This document shows positions 26,051 through 35,640 of a DNA stretch of 64,000 bases, in pieces. Position numbers and translations under genes: made by a program. How positions within the stretch are numbered: the first letter of the stretch is position 1; each line of letters starts with the position of its first letter. The notes under the pieces were generated by a model, which was given only the letters and a program-made list of their open reading frames with translations, was not told the DNA's origin and ran no database searches. Origin of the DNA: Methylobacterium haplocladii (lineage in GTDB: Bacteria > Pseudomonadota > Alphaproteobacteria > Rhizobiales > Beijerinckiaceae); the NCBI RefSeq assembly GCF_007992175.1, contig NZ_BJZT01000025.1, positions 56,781 through 120,780 of the forward strand. Reading direction: 5' to 3'.

Positions 26051-26863
26051 ATGGCCACGACCCCGATCGCCCTCACCATCGCCGGCTCGGATTCGAGCGG
26101 CGGCGCGGGCATCCAGGGCGATCTCAAGACCTTCGCGGCGCTCCGCGTCTACGGCGCCAGCGTGATCACCGCACTCACCGCGCAGAACACGCGCGGCGTG
26201 CAGGGCATCCACGACGTGCCGCCGGACTTCGTCGCCGCGCAGATCGACTCGGTGTTTTCCGATCTCGACGTGGCGGCGGTGAAGATCGGCATGCTCTCGC
26301 AGCCGGCCACGATCCGCGCCGTCGCCGACGGCCTGCGCCGTCATGCGAAAAACCTGCCGGTGGTGCTCGATCCGGTGATGGTCGCCACGAGCGGCGACCG
26401 GCTGATCTCGGAGGAGGCGGTGGCGGCGCTGCGCGACGCGCTCATGCCGCTCGCCACGCTCATCACGCCGAACCTGCCCGAAGCCGCCGCGCTCCTCGGC
26501 GAAGACGCGGCGAAGACCGAGAACGAGGCGGTCGCCCAAGCCCGCAAGATCCTGGCGCTCGGGGCGCGGGCCGTGCTGATCAAGGGCGGTCATGCCGAGG
26601 GCGACGAGAGCGTCGACCATCTCGTCGTCTCCGACGGGACGCTCCGCCGCTTCGCCGCCCCGCGGGTCGTCTCGACCAACAGCCACGGCACCGGCTGCAC
26701 GCTCTCGGCGGCAGTGGCCGCGGGCCTCGCCGGCCGGCTCGAACTGGCAGACGCCGTCGCGCGCGCGAAGACCTACGTCACCGCCGCGATCCGCGCCGCC
26801 GACAGCGTCTCGGTGGGGCAGGGCCACGGCCCCGTCCACCACTTCCACGCCCTCTGGAGATAG
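26051..26863 (+). CDS. thiD: Hydroxymethylpyrimidine/phosphomethylpyrimidine kinase
   Basis: 270 residues. Phosphorylates HMP and HMP-phosphate for thiamine synthesis; ribokinase-fold enzyme of the cytoplasm. Seen: [20 protein letters not shown] at the N terminus, [39 protein letters not shown] and the anion-hole/catalytic [19 protein letters not shown] (Asp usual before GTG; here His-Gly-Thr-Gly-Cys). ATG 26051 has AGGAAAC before it, 11 bp after thiE. Confidence 0.93.
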   Translation: MATTPIALTIAGSDSSGGAGIQGDLKTFAALRVYGASVITALTAQNTRGVQGIHDVPPDFVAAQIDSVFSDLDVAAVKIGMLSQPATIRAVADGLRRHAKNLPVVLDPVMVATSGDRLISEEAVAALRDALMPLATLITPNLPEAAALLGEDAAKTENEAVAQARKILALGARAVLIKGGHAEGDESVDHLVVSDGTLRRFAAPRVVSTNSHGTGCTLSAAVAAGLAGRLELADAVARAKTYVTAAIRAADSVSVGQGHGPVHHFHALWR

Positions 26864-26963
26864 GGCGCGATTCCCCCCTCCCGGGTTGCGTCCGCCCCCC
26901 GTTTGCGTTTGATGGACCAAACGCTCGTTCGGATTACCGGATGGGCTGCGGCGGACGGGGACC

Positions 26964-27587
26964 ATGCAGGATACGGCGACGAGCCCGGACAAGGCGCGTG
27001 CGAGGGACCTCGGCGCACAGGTGCTGTCGGGGCAGCTCGGCAAGACCATACAGCGGCTGCGCAAGGCCTATAACCTCTCACTGTCCGAGCTCGCCGAGCA
27101 ATCAGGGGTAGCGAAGTCGATCATCAGCCAGATCGAGCGCAACGAGACCAACCCGACGCTCGCCACGATCTGGCGCCTGTCCCAGGCCCTCGACGTCTCG
27201 ATCGAGCGGGTGCTCGCCACCTCCGACGAGGAGCCTTTTATCGAGAAGACCTCGCGGGCGGACACGCCGATCCTGGTCTCCGAGGACGGCAAGGTCAGGC
27301 TCGCCATCATCGGCTGGATCAAAACCGTCGAATGGTTGCAATGGTACGACGTCACCGCCGATTCCGGCGGCGTACTCGATTCTGATCCGCATCAGCGCGG
27401 CTCGGTGGAGTCGCTCTCGGTGATCGAGGGCGCCTTCGAGGTCGACGTCTCGGGCGAGACCCTTCGGGCACGCGCCGGCGAGACCCTGCGCTACCGCTGC
27501 GACCGCCCGCACGCCGTACGCTGCATCGGCAACGCCCCCGGCCGCGCCACCATGGTGGTGATCATGAAGGCTGCAGTGATGGAATAG
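26964..27587 (+). CDS. XRE-family regulator with C-terminal cupin domain
   Basis: 207 residues. HTH_XRE at residues ~28-82: LRKAYNLSLSELAEQSGVAK then SIISQIERNETNPTLATIWR. Cupin_2 domain at ~130-200: SVESLSVIEGAFEVDVSGET and GETLRYRCDRPHAVRCIG. This is the arrangement of PuuR/SutR-type regulators that sense a small metabolite in the cupin pocket. It is preceded by the thiamine operon (100 bp) and may be separate. Target and ligand unknown. Confidence 0.85.
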   Translation: MQDTATSPDKARARDLGAQVLSGQLGKTIQRLRKAYNLSLSELAEQSGVAKSIISQIERNETNPTLATIWRLSQALDVSIERVLATSDEEPFIEKTSRADTPILVSEDGKVRLAIIGWIKTVEWLQWYDVTADSGGVLDSDPHQRGSVESLSVIEGAFEVDVSGETLRARAGETLRYRCDRPHAVRCIGNAPGRATMVVIMKAAVME

Positions 27588-27682
27588 GCACTCCACGACA
27601 GCCCCTCGATTGTACGAAATCATACTGTTTGCTAGCGTGAAGCATTCCCGGCGACGAGCTCGGCGCCAGTCCGGCCAGATGC

Positions 27683-27907
27683 ATGACGCGCGACACTCCA
27701 CGCTCCGAGACCGATGATCCCCGGCGCTGGATCCCCGGCTACCGGGCCATCGTGTTCGATCGCGAGGGGCAGGGCGCCAACGTCGTCGAGATCGATGCGG
27801 CCGACGATGAGGAAGCGCTGACCCGCGCCAAGGCCATCGCCGGCGCCCTCGCCTTCGAACTCTGGGACGCGCTCTGCATGATCTGCCGGCACGAACCGGC
27901 GGGGTGA
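27683..27907 (+). CDS. 74-aa hypothetical protein
   Basis: Contains GYRAIVFDREGQGANVVEID then AADDEEALTRAKAIA, a short beta-strand plus helix pattern, and ends ELWDALCMICRHEPAG with two Cys. Codon use is typical of the genome. No strong ribosome site is seen before ATG 27683. Unknown function. A short CTGAGAAAACTCAG palindrome follows at ~27911. The 27908-28190 gap otherwise shows nothing. Confidence 0.5.
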   Translation: MTRDTPRSETDDPRRWIPGYRAIVFDREGQGANVVEIDAADDEEALTRAKAIAGALAFELWDALCMICRHEPAG

Positions 27908-28190
27908 GTTCTGAGAAAACTCAGCTCATGGCTCCCGTTCCCCACGCACCTTTCCCCGGATGGGGTGAGCGTCAACGGAAGCCGATCCGGGAGCCGGCAT
28001 AACGACTGCGCGAAGCATCGAAACGTCAGAGCCGGTCGGTGCGAGCCGCGGACACGGCCCTCGTTCGCTGGCTGCCCCCTGCGTGGATTACCTCCCGCTG
28101 GCTCTCCAGCGTCCGGGAAAGGCCCCGCGAGCCCATCCGTCGGACCTTCCCAACCGGCGAGGGACACGCGCCAGCAGCGACCCAAGAAGA

Positions 28191-28820
28191 TCAGCGGCCG
28201 GAGTTCACCCAGCGCACTACGTCGCCGAGCACCTGACGCAGGGCCGCGTCGAGGCCGGCGGCGGCGCTGGCGGCGTCGACGGCGGGGACGGGCACGCGAG
28301 CCGAGAAGACGCGGGCGTTGACGACCTTGCCGGTGCCCTCGGCGATGATCTTGGCGGAGATGTCGACCACCGCCTCGCGGGAGCCGGCCGCGATGTCGAA
28401 TTCGCGGATCTCGCTGACGAGCTGGTAGTCGGAGACCACCTTGTCGCCGGGGCGCGTGACCGAGCGCAGTCGGCCGGAATTCTCGAGGCTCTGGATGATG
28501 CGCGTCTGGATCAGGCGAGGCAGCCGGTCGGACCATTGCCCGCCGCCGACGAAAGAAAGGGATCCGTTCGGCTCGCGAACCAGGATGCGGTCGGCCTCCA
28601 TCGGCTGGAGGCCGATGGGCTCGGCGACCACGATGGCGCGGGTGGCACCACCGGGGCGCGGGTTGCCCGGCAGGGCCGCGAGATCGAAGGTCAGCGGCGT
28701 GGCGCCGCCACAGCCGGTCAGACCCATGCTTAGGACGGCCGCAAGGGCGAGGCCGGCCGGCCGAAACCGCGCGAGGGCGCGTCGGGTCGCGGCTGTGCCG
28801 GGAGTCGAGGCCGTCGTCAT
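28191..28820 (-). CDS. ABC transport auxiliary lipoprotein (PqiC/Mla-associated)
   Basis: 209 residues with a lipobox LTGCGG near residue 36, so a membrane-anchored periplasmic lipoprotein. It matches the ABC-type transport auxiliary family (PqiC-like, PF03886): IVVAEPIGLQPMEADRILVR, WSDRLPRLIQTRIIQSLENS and the SEIREFDI segment are typical. It is the last gene of the mlaE-mlaF-mlaD set, 112 bp after mlaD. It probably bridges or docks the periplasmic MCE assembly to the outer membrane. The start was chosen upstream of the signal peptide; other in-frame starts exist. Confidence 0.82.
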   Translation of the reverse strand: MTTASTPGTAATRRALARFRPAGLALAAVLSMGLTGCGGATPLTFDLAALPGNPRPGGATRAIVVAEPIGLQPMEADRILVREPNGSLSFVGGGQWSDRLPRLIQTRIIQSLENSGRLRSVTRPGDKVVSDYQLVSEIREFDIAAGSREAVVDISAKIIAEGTGKVVNARVFSARVPVPAVDAASAAAGLDAALRQVLGDVVRWVNSGR

Positions 28821-28932
28821 CAGCGGAAACACGCCAGATCTCCGGGCCGGAAGGTGGCCCACCGGGTTCAAACTACGGCAAAGCTCTGCAGGTGCCCGTG
28901 CGTGACGGCACATTCGCCCGCCCAGGTCGTAT

Positions 28933-30015
28933 TCAGCGTCCACCGTTGTATTCCGGCAACGTCGGCTTTCCGCCGAAGATGACCTGGGACGGGTCGCGCT
29001 CCAGGCTCTTGGCGGCGCGGCTCAGCGTGTTCAGCGTACGCTGCCCATCGCTCGCCAGCGCCTCGACTTCACGGCGGCTCGACCCGCTCAGCCGCGTCAC
29101 GCTCGTCGAGATGTTGGCCGTGCGCTTGTCGAGGTTCTCGGAGAGCAGGCGGAAGGCCTTGCCGGCATCGCGCACCGAAATCGCGGCCTCGCGAATCTCC
29201 GTAAAGGTCGAGGAGCCCTGTTGGCCCGAGGCCGAGCCGAGGAAGCCCTGGGCGCCGGCAAGCACGGCGTCGATCTTGTCGGCCGAGGCATTGAGCTTGG
29301 CCATCATCGTGCGGGCGTCGCCGAGGCCGGCCTCGATGTTCGGGCTGGAATTCGCGAGCGCCGCCGAGAAGCGGTCGGCGTTGTCGATCACGCGGTTGAG
29401 CTTCTCGCCGTCGATCGCCTTGACCAGCGAGCCGATCGCCGGGCCGGCATCGGCCAACGTCTTCGAAAAGGTCTCGACGTTGGCCAGCGTGCGGTTAATG
29501 GCGCCCTCGTTGCCGGCGATGACCTTGTCGAGGCGCTGCAGCATGTCGTCGGCCCGCTGCGCGATCTGGCGGGCGGCGGCCATCATGTCCTGTATGTCGC
29601 TGGAATCGGCGAAGATCGTCGGCATGGAATCGCCGGAGCCCGCCTTGAGCGGCGGGGCGTCGGCGCTGCCGCCCGAGAGCGAGATCTGCGAGACGCCTGT
29701 GAGCATCGCGGAATCGAGCCGGGCGCGGGTGTCGGCCCGCAACGGCGTCGTCGGCAGCACCTCGACGAGGGCCACGACGCGGCGCGGATCCTGCGGCAGC
29801 AGGCGCACGTCGGTGGCCTCGCCGACCTTGATGCCGTTGAACGACACGGTCGAGCCCTTGGCGAGCCCGCCGACGCTACCGGAGAACACGATGCGGATCG
29901 CTTGGGCTGCATCGCCGCGCGAGCCGCCGTGCAGCCAGAACGCAAAGCCGAAGCCCGCAAGCACGACGGCAATGGTGAAGGCGCCGATCAGGGCGTAGTT
30001 GGCACGGGTCTCCAT
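28933..30015 (-). CDS. mlaD: MlaD/MCE-domain lipid-transport protein
   Basis: 360 residues. One N-terminal membrane helix (YALIGAFTIAVVLAGFGFAF), then a single MCE domain (residues ~35-120, GSVGGLAKGSTVSFNGIKVG), then a long helical region with repeated amphipathic helices (ADDMLQRLDKVIAGNEGAIN). Periplasmic substrate carrier anchored to the inner membrane, which forms a hexameric channel with the MlaE permease. It follows mlaF after 226 bp that holds repeat-like sequence. Together the four genes form an Mla-type phospholipid transport system. Confidence 0.88.
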   Translation of the reverse strand: METRANYALIGAFTIAVVLAGFGFAFWLHGGSRGDAAQAIRIVFSGSVGGLAKGSTVSFNGIKVGEATDVRLLPQDPRRVVALVEVLPTTPLRADTRARLDSAMLTGVSQISLSGGSADAPPLKAGSGDSMPTIFADSSDIQDMMAAARQIAQRADDMLQRLDKVIAGNEGAINRTLANVETFSKTLADAGPAIGSLVKAIDGEKLNRVIDNADRFSAALANSSPNIEAGLGDARTMMAKLNASADKIDAVLAGAQGFLGSASGQQGSSTFTEIREAAISVRDAGKAFRLLSENLDKRTANISTSVTRLSGSSRREVEALASDGQRTLNTLSRAAKSLERDPSQVIFGGKPTLPEYNGGR

Positions 30016-30059
30016 CGATCAGGCCTTTTCACGATGGGCGGCAGTCGTGCCGTGCGCGG

Positions 30060-30236
30060 CGGCACCAGGGATTGCAAGCGAACCCTCCCCACTCCGAGGG
30101 GGAGAGTACCTGCGGAGCAGGCGGGAGAGGGGCCGGCTCAGGTTCTTTCGGACAGGGAGCTCCCTTCTCCCGACCCCTGCTGACGCAGGGGCCGCCCTCG
30201 CCCGCAGCGGGGAGAGGGTTCTGCGCATGGTGGATG
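30060..30236. repeat. Repeat-like GC-rich hairpins between mlaF and mlaD
   Basis: Contains CCCTCCCCACTCCGAGGGGGAGAG, CTGCGGAGCAGGCGGGAGAGGGG, GACCCCTGCTGACGCAGGGGC and CCCGCAGCGGGGAGAGGG. Resembles the outer modules of repeat family B but with a different core. It interrupts an operon, so it is probably transcribed. Confidence 0.4.
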
Positions 30237-30241
30237 ATCGC

Positions 30242-31060
30242 TCACGCATGAACCGCTCCCCGGTTCTGCCTGGCCGGGCTCGGCACGATCGCCCGCGCGC
30301 GCTTGCCGTGGAAATACGAGCGCAGCCAGGGGTGATCGCTCTCGAGCATGGCCTCGATCGGACCCTCGGCGATGATCTTGCCGTCGCCCAAAGCCGCGAT
30401 GCGGTCGCAGGCGGTGTAAAGACTGTCGAGGTCGTGCGTGACCATGAAGACGGTGAGGCCCAGCGTCTGCTTCAGGGTGGCGACGAGCTCGTCGAACTCG
30501 CCCGCGCCGATCGGGTCGAGGCCGGAGGTCGGCTCGTCGAGAAAGAGGATTTCGGGATCGAGGGCGAGGGAGCGGGCGAGGGCCGCGCGCTTGATCATGC
30601 CGCCGGAGAGTTCGGAGGGCAGCTTGTCGGCGGCGTCCGGCTTGAGGCCGACCATCTCGATCTTGAGCCGGGCGAACTCGTCGAGCAGGCGCTCCGAGAG
30701 GTCGAGATGCTCGCGCATCGGCATCTGGATGTTCTGCTTGACGGTGAGGCCCGAGAACAGCGCGCCCTGCTGAAACAGCACGCCCCAGCGTTTTTCCAGC
30801 TCGCGCCGACGGGCGAGCGTCAGCCCGTCGACGTTCTCGCCGAAGATCTCGATGGTGCCGGAACGCTTGGTGACGAGACCCAGGATGGTTCGCGTCAGAA
30901 CGGATTTTCCCTGGCCCGACGGGCCGACAAATCCCAAGATCTCGCCGCGCCAGATGTCGAGGTCGAGCCCCTTCATGACGTCGCGCGCGCCGAATCCCAC
31001 CACGAGCTCGCGCACGCGGATGATGGCGTCCCGGCCCGGTTGGCGAGGCGAAAGCGTCAA
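30242..31060 (-). CDS. mlaF: ABC transporter ATP-binding protein MlaF
   Basis: 272 residues. Walker A GPSGQGKSVLTR, Q-loop FQQGALFSGLTV, signature LSGGMIKRAALARSLALDP, Walker B ILFLDEPTSGLDP and H-loop MVTHDLDS are all intact. GPSGQGKS replaces the more common GPSGSGKS. Cytoplasmic ATPase for the MlaE permease, driving phospholipid movement between the membranes. It lies 89 bp after mlaE on the same strand. Confidence 0.9.
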   Translation of the reverse strand: MTLSPRQPGRDAIIRVRELVVGFGARDVMKGLDLDIWRGEILGFVGPSGQGKSVLTRTILGLVTKRSGTIEIFGENVDGLTLARRRELEKRWGVLFQQGALFSGLTVKQNIQMPMREHLDLSERLLDEFARLKIEMVGLKPDAADKLPSELSGGMIKRAALARSLALDPEILFLDEPTSGLDPIGAGEFDELVATLKQTLGLTVFMVTHDLDSLYTACDRIAALGDGKIIAEGPIEAMLESDHPWLRSYFHGKRARAIVPSPARQNRGAVHA

Positions 31061-31149
31061 GTCGTGTCCCGATCCCGGCGAGGCGCCCCGGAGGGCAGCC
31101 TCGGGTGAAGCTGTCGTGCCGGCCCGTCCGGCGAAGGTGCTGGACTCGC

Positions 31150-32322
31150 TCAGAATTCCACCGCCGCGAAAAACACCGCGAAGAGTCCATCAAGCACGAT
31201 GACCATGAAGATTGACTTGACGACTGAGGCGGTGACGTGGCGTCCGAGGGACTCGGCGGAGCCCTCCACCGCGAAGCCCTCGATCGTCGCGATGATGCCG
31301 ATGGTCAGCGCCATGAACGGCGCCTTGAGGAGGCCGACCCAAAGGTGGTGCTCGGATACCGCCGCCTGCAGGCGCGAGAGGAAGCCGTCGACCGTCAGGC
31401 CGCCGTAGATCAGCGCCGTGACGCCGCCGCCGGCCAGCGCCGCGAGGTTGGCGAGGAAGGCGAGGATCGGCAGGCCGATCATCAGCGCCAAGATACGGGG
31501 AACGATCAGGATTTCGATCGGGTCGAGGCCCATGACGCGCAGCGCGTCGACCTCCTCGCGCATGCGCATCGAGCCGATTTCGGCGGTGAAGGCCGAGCCG
31601 GAGCGGCCGGCCACCATGATCGACGTGAGCAGCACGCCGAGTTCGCGCAGCACCAGGATGCCGATCAGGTTCACCACGAAGCTCTGCGCGCCAAAGCGCT
31701 GCAGCTGGATGATGCCCTGCTGCGCGACGATGCCGCCGACGAGGAAGGAGATCAGTGCGATGATCGGCACGCCGCGGAAGGCGATGGCCTCGAGCTGATT
31801 GATCAGCGCCGTGAAACGGAAGCTCGAGGGCCGCGCCGCCACCCGGCCGATGGCGGCGATGACCTCGCCCAGGAAAGACAGGCCGGCGAGGATCTCGCGG
31901 CCGGTGGAGACGACGCTGCGGCCGACGGCGTCGAGGGCGCCGACGACGCGGCCGACGCGCACGGTGGCCGGCGGATCGGCCGGGCGGAGCGCCACCTCGC
32001 CGAGGAGGATGCGGTGCTCCGGGCTCGCCCCGGCATAGGCGAGACGGCCGCCCGCGGCCTCGATCTCGGCGCGGGTCCGCTCCAGCACCCAGGCGCCGAG
32101 GGTGTCGAGGCGGATCACGCCGGAGAGGTCGATCAGGACCGGCTGCGCCGCGCCGTGCGCCAGGATCGCCGCCGCGCTCCGCTCCACGGCGGGACCCTGG
32201 TCCGCGGTCCAGCGGCCGCGCAGGGCCACGCGCTCGCCGGCCATGTCGGCGCCGGCCATTTCGGCACCGGCCATGTCGGAATTGGCCATGTCGGGGTTGG
32301 CTGTGCCGGCTTCGATCAGCAC
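31150..32322 (-). CDS. mlaE: MlaE-type permease with N-terminal STAS domain
   Basis: 390 residues. Residues ~30-110 are a STAS-like domain (VLIDLSGVIRLDTLGAWVLE), and residues ~140-390 the MlaE permease: FRGVPIIALISFLVGGIVAQ, VVNLIGILVLRELGVLLTSI, GRSGSAFTAEIGSMRMREE, and a multi-helix C terminus. In Mla systems the STAS part is often a separate protein (MlaB); here it is fused. The N terminus has a short repeated MAG[AE][ED]MAG segment of unclear use. First gene of the mla operon. Confidence 0.88.
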   Translation of the reverse strand: MLIEAGTANPDMANSDMAGAEMAGADMAGERVALRGRWTADQGPAVERSAAAILAHGAAQPVLIDLSGVIRLDTLGAWVLERTRAEIEAAGGRLAYAGASPEHRILLGEVALRPADPPATVRVGRVVGALDAVGRSVVSTGREILAGLSFLGEVIAAIGRVAARPSSFRFTALINQLEAIAFRGVPIIALISFLVGGIVAQQGIIQLQRFGAQSFVVNLIGILVLRELGVLLTSIMVAGRSGSAFTAEIGSMRMREEVDALRVMGLDPIEILIVPRILALMIGLPILAFLANLAALAGGGVTALIYGGLTVDGFLSRLQAAVSEHHLWVGLLKAPFMALTIGIIATIEGFAVEGSAESLGRHVTASVVKSIFMVIVLDGLFAVFFAAVEF

Positions 32323-32428
32323 GGGAAGGTCTCCGATTCCGTCCCGCAGGACGCGGAGGCGTGCCTATCTGAGGGCATCATGGTGACCAAAGCATGTCGT
32401 GGCGTGGGACGCCCCGCCGGCGTCCCGC

Positions 32429-33625
32429 TCATTCCACCCCTGTCCCACGCGCCGCGCGCGCCGCGACGCCGACGAGGCAGAGGCCCGTCAGCGCCAGCGG
32501 CGCCATCGCCAGGAAGGTCGCCGCCGGCCCCGCGCTCCGGTAGACCACGCCACAGCCGAGGGTTGCGAGCGCCGAGGCCAGGGCGGTGGCGGAGCTCACC
32601 GTGCCCTGCGCCCGGCCCCGCGCCCCGTCCGGCGCCAGGCCCGAGACCGCGTTCATCACCCCGAAATGGGTGGCCCCGAAGCTGAAGCCGTGCAGCATCT
32701 GCAGGGCGACGAGGGCGGGCAGGCTGTCTCCGGCGAGCGCCATGCCGAGCGCCCGGACGAGGGCCGCCGCCGCCCCGAGCCCGAGCAGCCGGAACGGCGA
32801 GCGCCAGGGCGCCGGCAGCCGCCCGATCACCGCGAACAGGAGGATCTCGGCGGCGACGCCGATCGCCCAGAGCGCGCCGATCCAGGCCCCCGGCACCCCG
32901 GCGCTGCTCCAGCTGATGCTCCCGAAGGCGTAGATCGCGGCGTGGCTCGACTGGACCAGCGCGCCCGCCCCGATCGCCAGCCACAGCACCCGCGGCAGGC
33001 GCGGGCGCGCCGCGCTCCGCGGCCGCGGCGCGGCGGCCGGAGCCACGCCGCGGCTGGCGAAGGCGACGCCGGCCGCGACCAGCGCCAGCGCCGTCAGCAG
33101 CAGCGGCACGGCGAAGGCCTCGCCCAGCGCCCCGAGTATCGCCCCGCCGGCGAGGTTCGCCGCCAAAAAGCCCACCGAGCCGCAGAGCCGGATCCGGGCA
33201 TAGTCGAGTTTTTTGGAGCGGCGCACGGCCGCGAGCGTCAGGTAGTCGATGCTCGGCACCAGGGGCGCCGCCGCCACCGCATTGATCGCGATCAGCCCGG
33301 CGAGCAGCCCCCAGCCGAGCCCCGCCGCCGCCGGCATCAGCGCGTAGGTCGCGGCCAGGACGAGGCTCCCGGCGAGCAGCAGGGCCCGGGCGCTCACCCC
33401 CCGGTCGATCAGCCCCATCAGCGGCGCGGTGGCCACGATGCGGATCGCGATCGGCAACGCCAGCAGCCCGCCGATCAGCCCGGCATCGAGCTGCAGCGCG
33501 TTCAGCCAGACCGGCATGAACGGCATCGCGATGCCGATCTCGACGAAGACCACGGTGTAGAGCAGGGCGAGCCGGATGGCGGGGGGCTCGCCGCTTGGAG
33601 CGGGCGGGGAGGGGGGAGGGGGCAC
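32429..33625 (-). CDS. MFS transporter (PhPT/HcaT-like)
   Basis: 398 residues, GTG start at 33625, twelve predicted helices. The opening helix ALLYTVVFVEIGIAMPFMPV and the pattern DRGVSARALL resemble the MFS_1-like group with 3-phenylpropionate and nucleoside carriers. Helices are rich in Ala, Gly and Leu, as usual in this genome. Substrate cannot be read from sequence. It may be read from its own promoter; mlaE starts 107 bp downstream of its stop on the same strand. An AC/GC-rich low-complexity stretch (33600-33690) lies just upstream. Confidence 0.75.
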   Translation of the reverse strand: MPPPPSPPAPSGEPPAIRLALLYTVVFVEIGIAMPFMPVWLNALQLDAGLIGGLLALPIAIRIVATAPLMGLIDRGVSARALLLAGSLVLAATYALMPAAAGLGWGLLAGLIAINAVAAAPLVPSIDYLTLAAVRRSKKLDYARIRLCGSVGFLAANLAGGAILGALGEAFAVPLLLTALALVAAGVAFASRGVAPAAAPRPRSAARPRLPRVLWLAIGAGALVQSSHAAIYAFGSISWSSAGVPGAWIGALWAIGVAAEILLFAVIGRLPAPWRSPFRLLGLGAAAALVRALGMALAGDSLPALVALQMLHGFSFGATHFGVMNAVSGLAPDGARGRAQGTVSSATALASALATLGCGVVYRSAGPAATFLAMAPLALTGLCLVGVAARAARGTGVE

Positions 33626-33735
33626 GGAGGGGCGGGGGCGGCGGGGGGACGCCGGGGGTGTGCACGTGGGGGGTGGGTTTGGCTATGGTGGGGCTATGCG
33701 GGCGATAACTCAAAGAGTCTTCAGACGAACTCTAG

Positions 33736-35640
33736 CTAGCGATTATCGATCCGAGCGACCTCATCTTTCTCGAACCAAGCGTCAGCGCCCCGCGCAAGTG
33801 CCTCGGGGTTTTCGCTATAGGCGGCCAGTGCAAGGCTTTTGGTCGTCCGCGTGCACGTCACGTAAAGCAGGCGCCGTGTTCGGTCTTCGCTGGATTCCGC
33901 GGGCTCGGTTGAGCTGGCACGCCGGCTAGCAGGCGGCAGCTTCGCTCCGAAGAGCCGCTCATAGGAGAACAGGAAGCCCCGCGCTTCACTGTCATCTAAG
34001 ATGACGAAAACGCGCTCGAATTCGAGGCCCTTCACGCCTTGGTGGGTGCCGAAGGGCCCCTTGTCAGAAACATACTCGGCATAGGCTGCCATCTGGCTGA
34101 AGGGCGACTCCAGAAACTGACGCCAAGCGGCAAGACTCGAAGTTGATCCGTCTTCCTCCTCTCCCTCGTCATCCCCGGAAGCCACCTGTGGCGTCACTAC
34201 GGAGAGCTGTTCCGGTTCAATGAAGGGCTGTAAACTTGACGGGATATCGAACAGGCCAGTCTTAGCGACGCGCTCCAAAACCTGCAAATTCGAAGCCTGT
34301 TTGAAATCAATCTCCATGAGGTCATCGACCGCATCTCGTGCGCCGGCGAGTGGATCTTGTTTATCGCTTGCCTCCGTGAGCGCTTGACGACTGACAAGCG
34401 GAGACAGGCGCCGAAGATGAGACATGACGTTGAACTCGTCGCCGGCCTGACGATACGCTAGAAGTGGTAACACTCCCTCCGTGAAGACGCGCAGGCCCGG
34501 CAGATCCCCCCTAATCAGACCAGTCGACAGTTTCGAGTTTTGTCGCAGCGCTTCAAACATTTTCTGGAAGCCGCATCGCGAGGCTGCCATGTGATGTTCG
34601 AGTGTAAGCGTCTTAACCTTGGTCGCTTCTCCCCACTGCTCGTCACCGGTGAGTTCGGCCATTCGCAAGCGGATCTCTTCCTCAACCGCGTTCTTGTTCT
34701 TCGTATCGGCTGGCATCACGAACAAACGCACGAAGCCTTCGTCCTTATCCTCTCGCGCGAGCTGACTCTGCCCGTCGGAAGCCGCTCTGAGGGCGTTTCC
34801 GAGGCGCACCACACGCTTTGGAGCCCGGTGGTTCATTCGCTTAACGGGCTTAGCCCAGTCGTCCGGCACGTACGTCGCGAGGTCGAGGTGTCCGTCGAGA
34901 TAGATCCGCTGCATCACGTCGCCAAACAGCCCAACTGCGAACTGGCCCTTTTTCGCTTCAGACAAAGCGATTAGCGCATCCATTAAGTTCTTGTTTGTGT
35001 CTTGACTCTCATCGATCAGCAGGAAGGGGTATTTTCCTACAATAATGTCTTGCATCGAAGGCTTGTCCGCGATGAAGCCGGAGGCGATCTTGATGACTTC
35101 TGTGTGCGAGAGGGAGTCCTTTCCGAAATTATCGCCGTTCGGATTGTAAGTGAAGGCGCGTGGCTCCCTAAGCCATTCGAGGCGAGCCTCAATCGCAGTA
35201 ATTGCCCGAAGACGATCTTCTGATGCTCTGCCCGCCCGCCCTTTCCTTTGCTTCTCATGTAGATCGTCCAGGTCAAGCGGCAGATTGGTGAGCAACCACT
35301 GCTGGATATCGACTGCGTGCCCGCCTATAAGCGACCAGCAGAAACTATGGATCGTCGAAATTGGGAACAGAGGGTCTTGGCCGACGCGCTCAGCAATCTC
35401 TTTAGCCGCCGCATTGGTAAAGGTGATCACGGCGATCTTTCTACCAGACCGGCGAAAAGCTACCCCGTAAGCCTCTCGGAAGGTTCGCAGTGCCGCGTCG
35501 AGCGATCGGGTTTTGCCTGAACCAGCACCTGCGTAGAGGAAAAAGCTTCTCGGCGCCGCTGGATCCAGGCATTGGGAGATTTCGATGTCGGCTGAAGCGT
35601 CAGTATCCGCTGGGCCAGTTTCGTGTAATATCGATGTCAT
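33736..35640 (-). CDS. gajB: UvrD-like helicase of a Gabija-like defence system (GajB)
   Basis: 634 residues. SF1 helicase motifs in order: I LYAGAGSGKTRSLDAAL (38-44 core), Ia VITFTNAAAKEI, II FLLIDESQDTNKNL, III VGLFGDVMQRIY, IV RMNHRAPKRVVRLGNALR, V THQGVKGLEFERVFVI, VI RRLLYVTCTRTTKSLAL. It starts 4 nt before the end of gajA (ATGA overlap 35637-35640). In Gabija, GajB responds to DNA termini made during phage attack and GajA cuts DNA. The length is larger than the ~500 residues of the B. cereus GajB. GC is lower than the flanks. Confidence 0.8.
   Translation of the reverse strand: MTSILHETGPADTDASADIEISQCLDPAAPRSFFLYAGAGSGKTRSLDAALRTFREAYGVAFRRSGRKIAVITFTNAAAKEIAERVGQDPLFPISTIHSFCWSLIGGHAVDIQQWLLTNLPLDLDDLHEKQRKGRAGRASEDRLRAITAIEARLEWLREPRAFTYNPNGDNFGKDSLSHTEVIKIASGFIADKPSMQDIIVGKYPFLLIDESQDTNKNLMDALIALSEAKKGQFAVGLFGDVMQRIYLDGHLDLATYVPDDWAKPVKRMNHRAPKRVVRLGNALRAASDGQSQLAREDKDEGFVRLFVMPADTKNKNAVEEEIRLRMAELTGDEQWGEATKVKTLTLEHHMAASRCGFQKMFEALRQNSKLSTGLIRGDLPGLRVFTEGVLPLLAYRQAGDEFNVMSHLRRLSPLVSRQALTEASDKQDPLAGARDAVDDLMEIDFKQASNLQVLERVAKTGLFDIPSSLQPFIEPEQLSVVTPQVASGDDEGEEEDGSTSSLAAWRQFLESPFSQMAAYAEYVSDKGPFGTHQGVKGLEFERVFVILDDSEARGFLFSYERLFGAKLPPASRRASSTEPAESSEDRTRRLLYVTCTRTTKSLALAAYSENPEALARGADAWFEKDEVARIDNR

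Noticed and set aside
33600..33720. G-rich low-complexity stretch as regulatory element or G-quadruplex
   Set aside because: It contains runs of G, but they are irregular and lie in the start region of an MFS gene. No clear pattern beyond composition.
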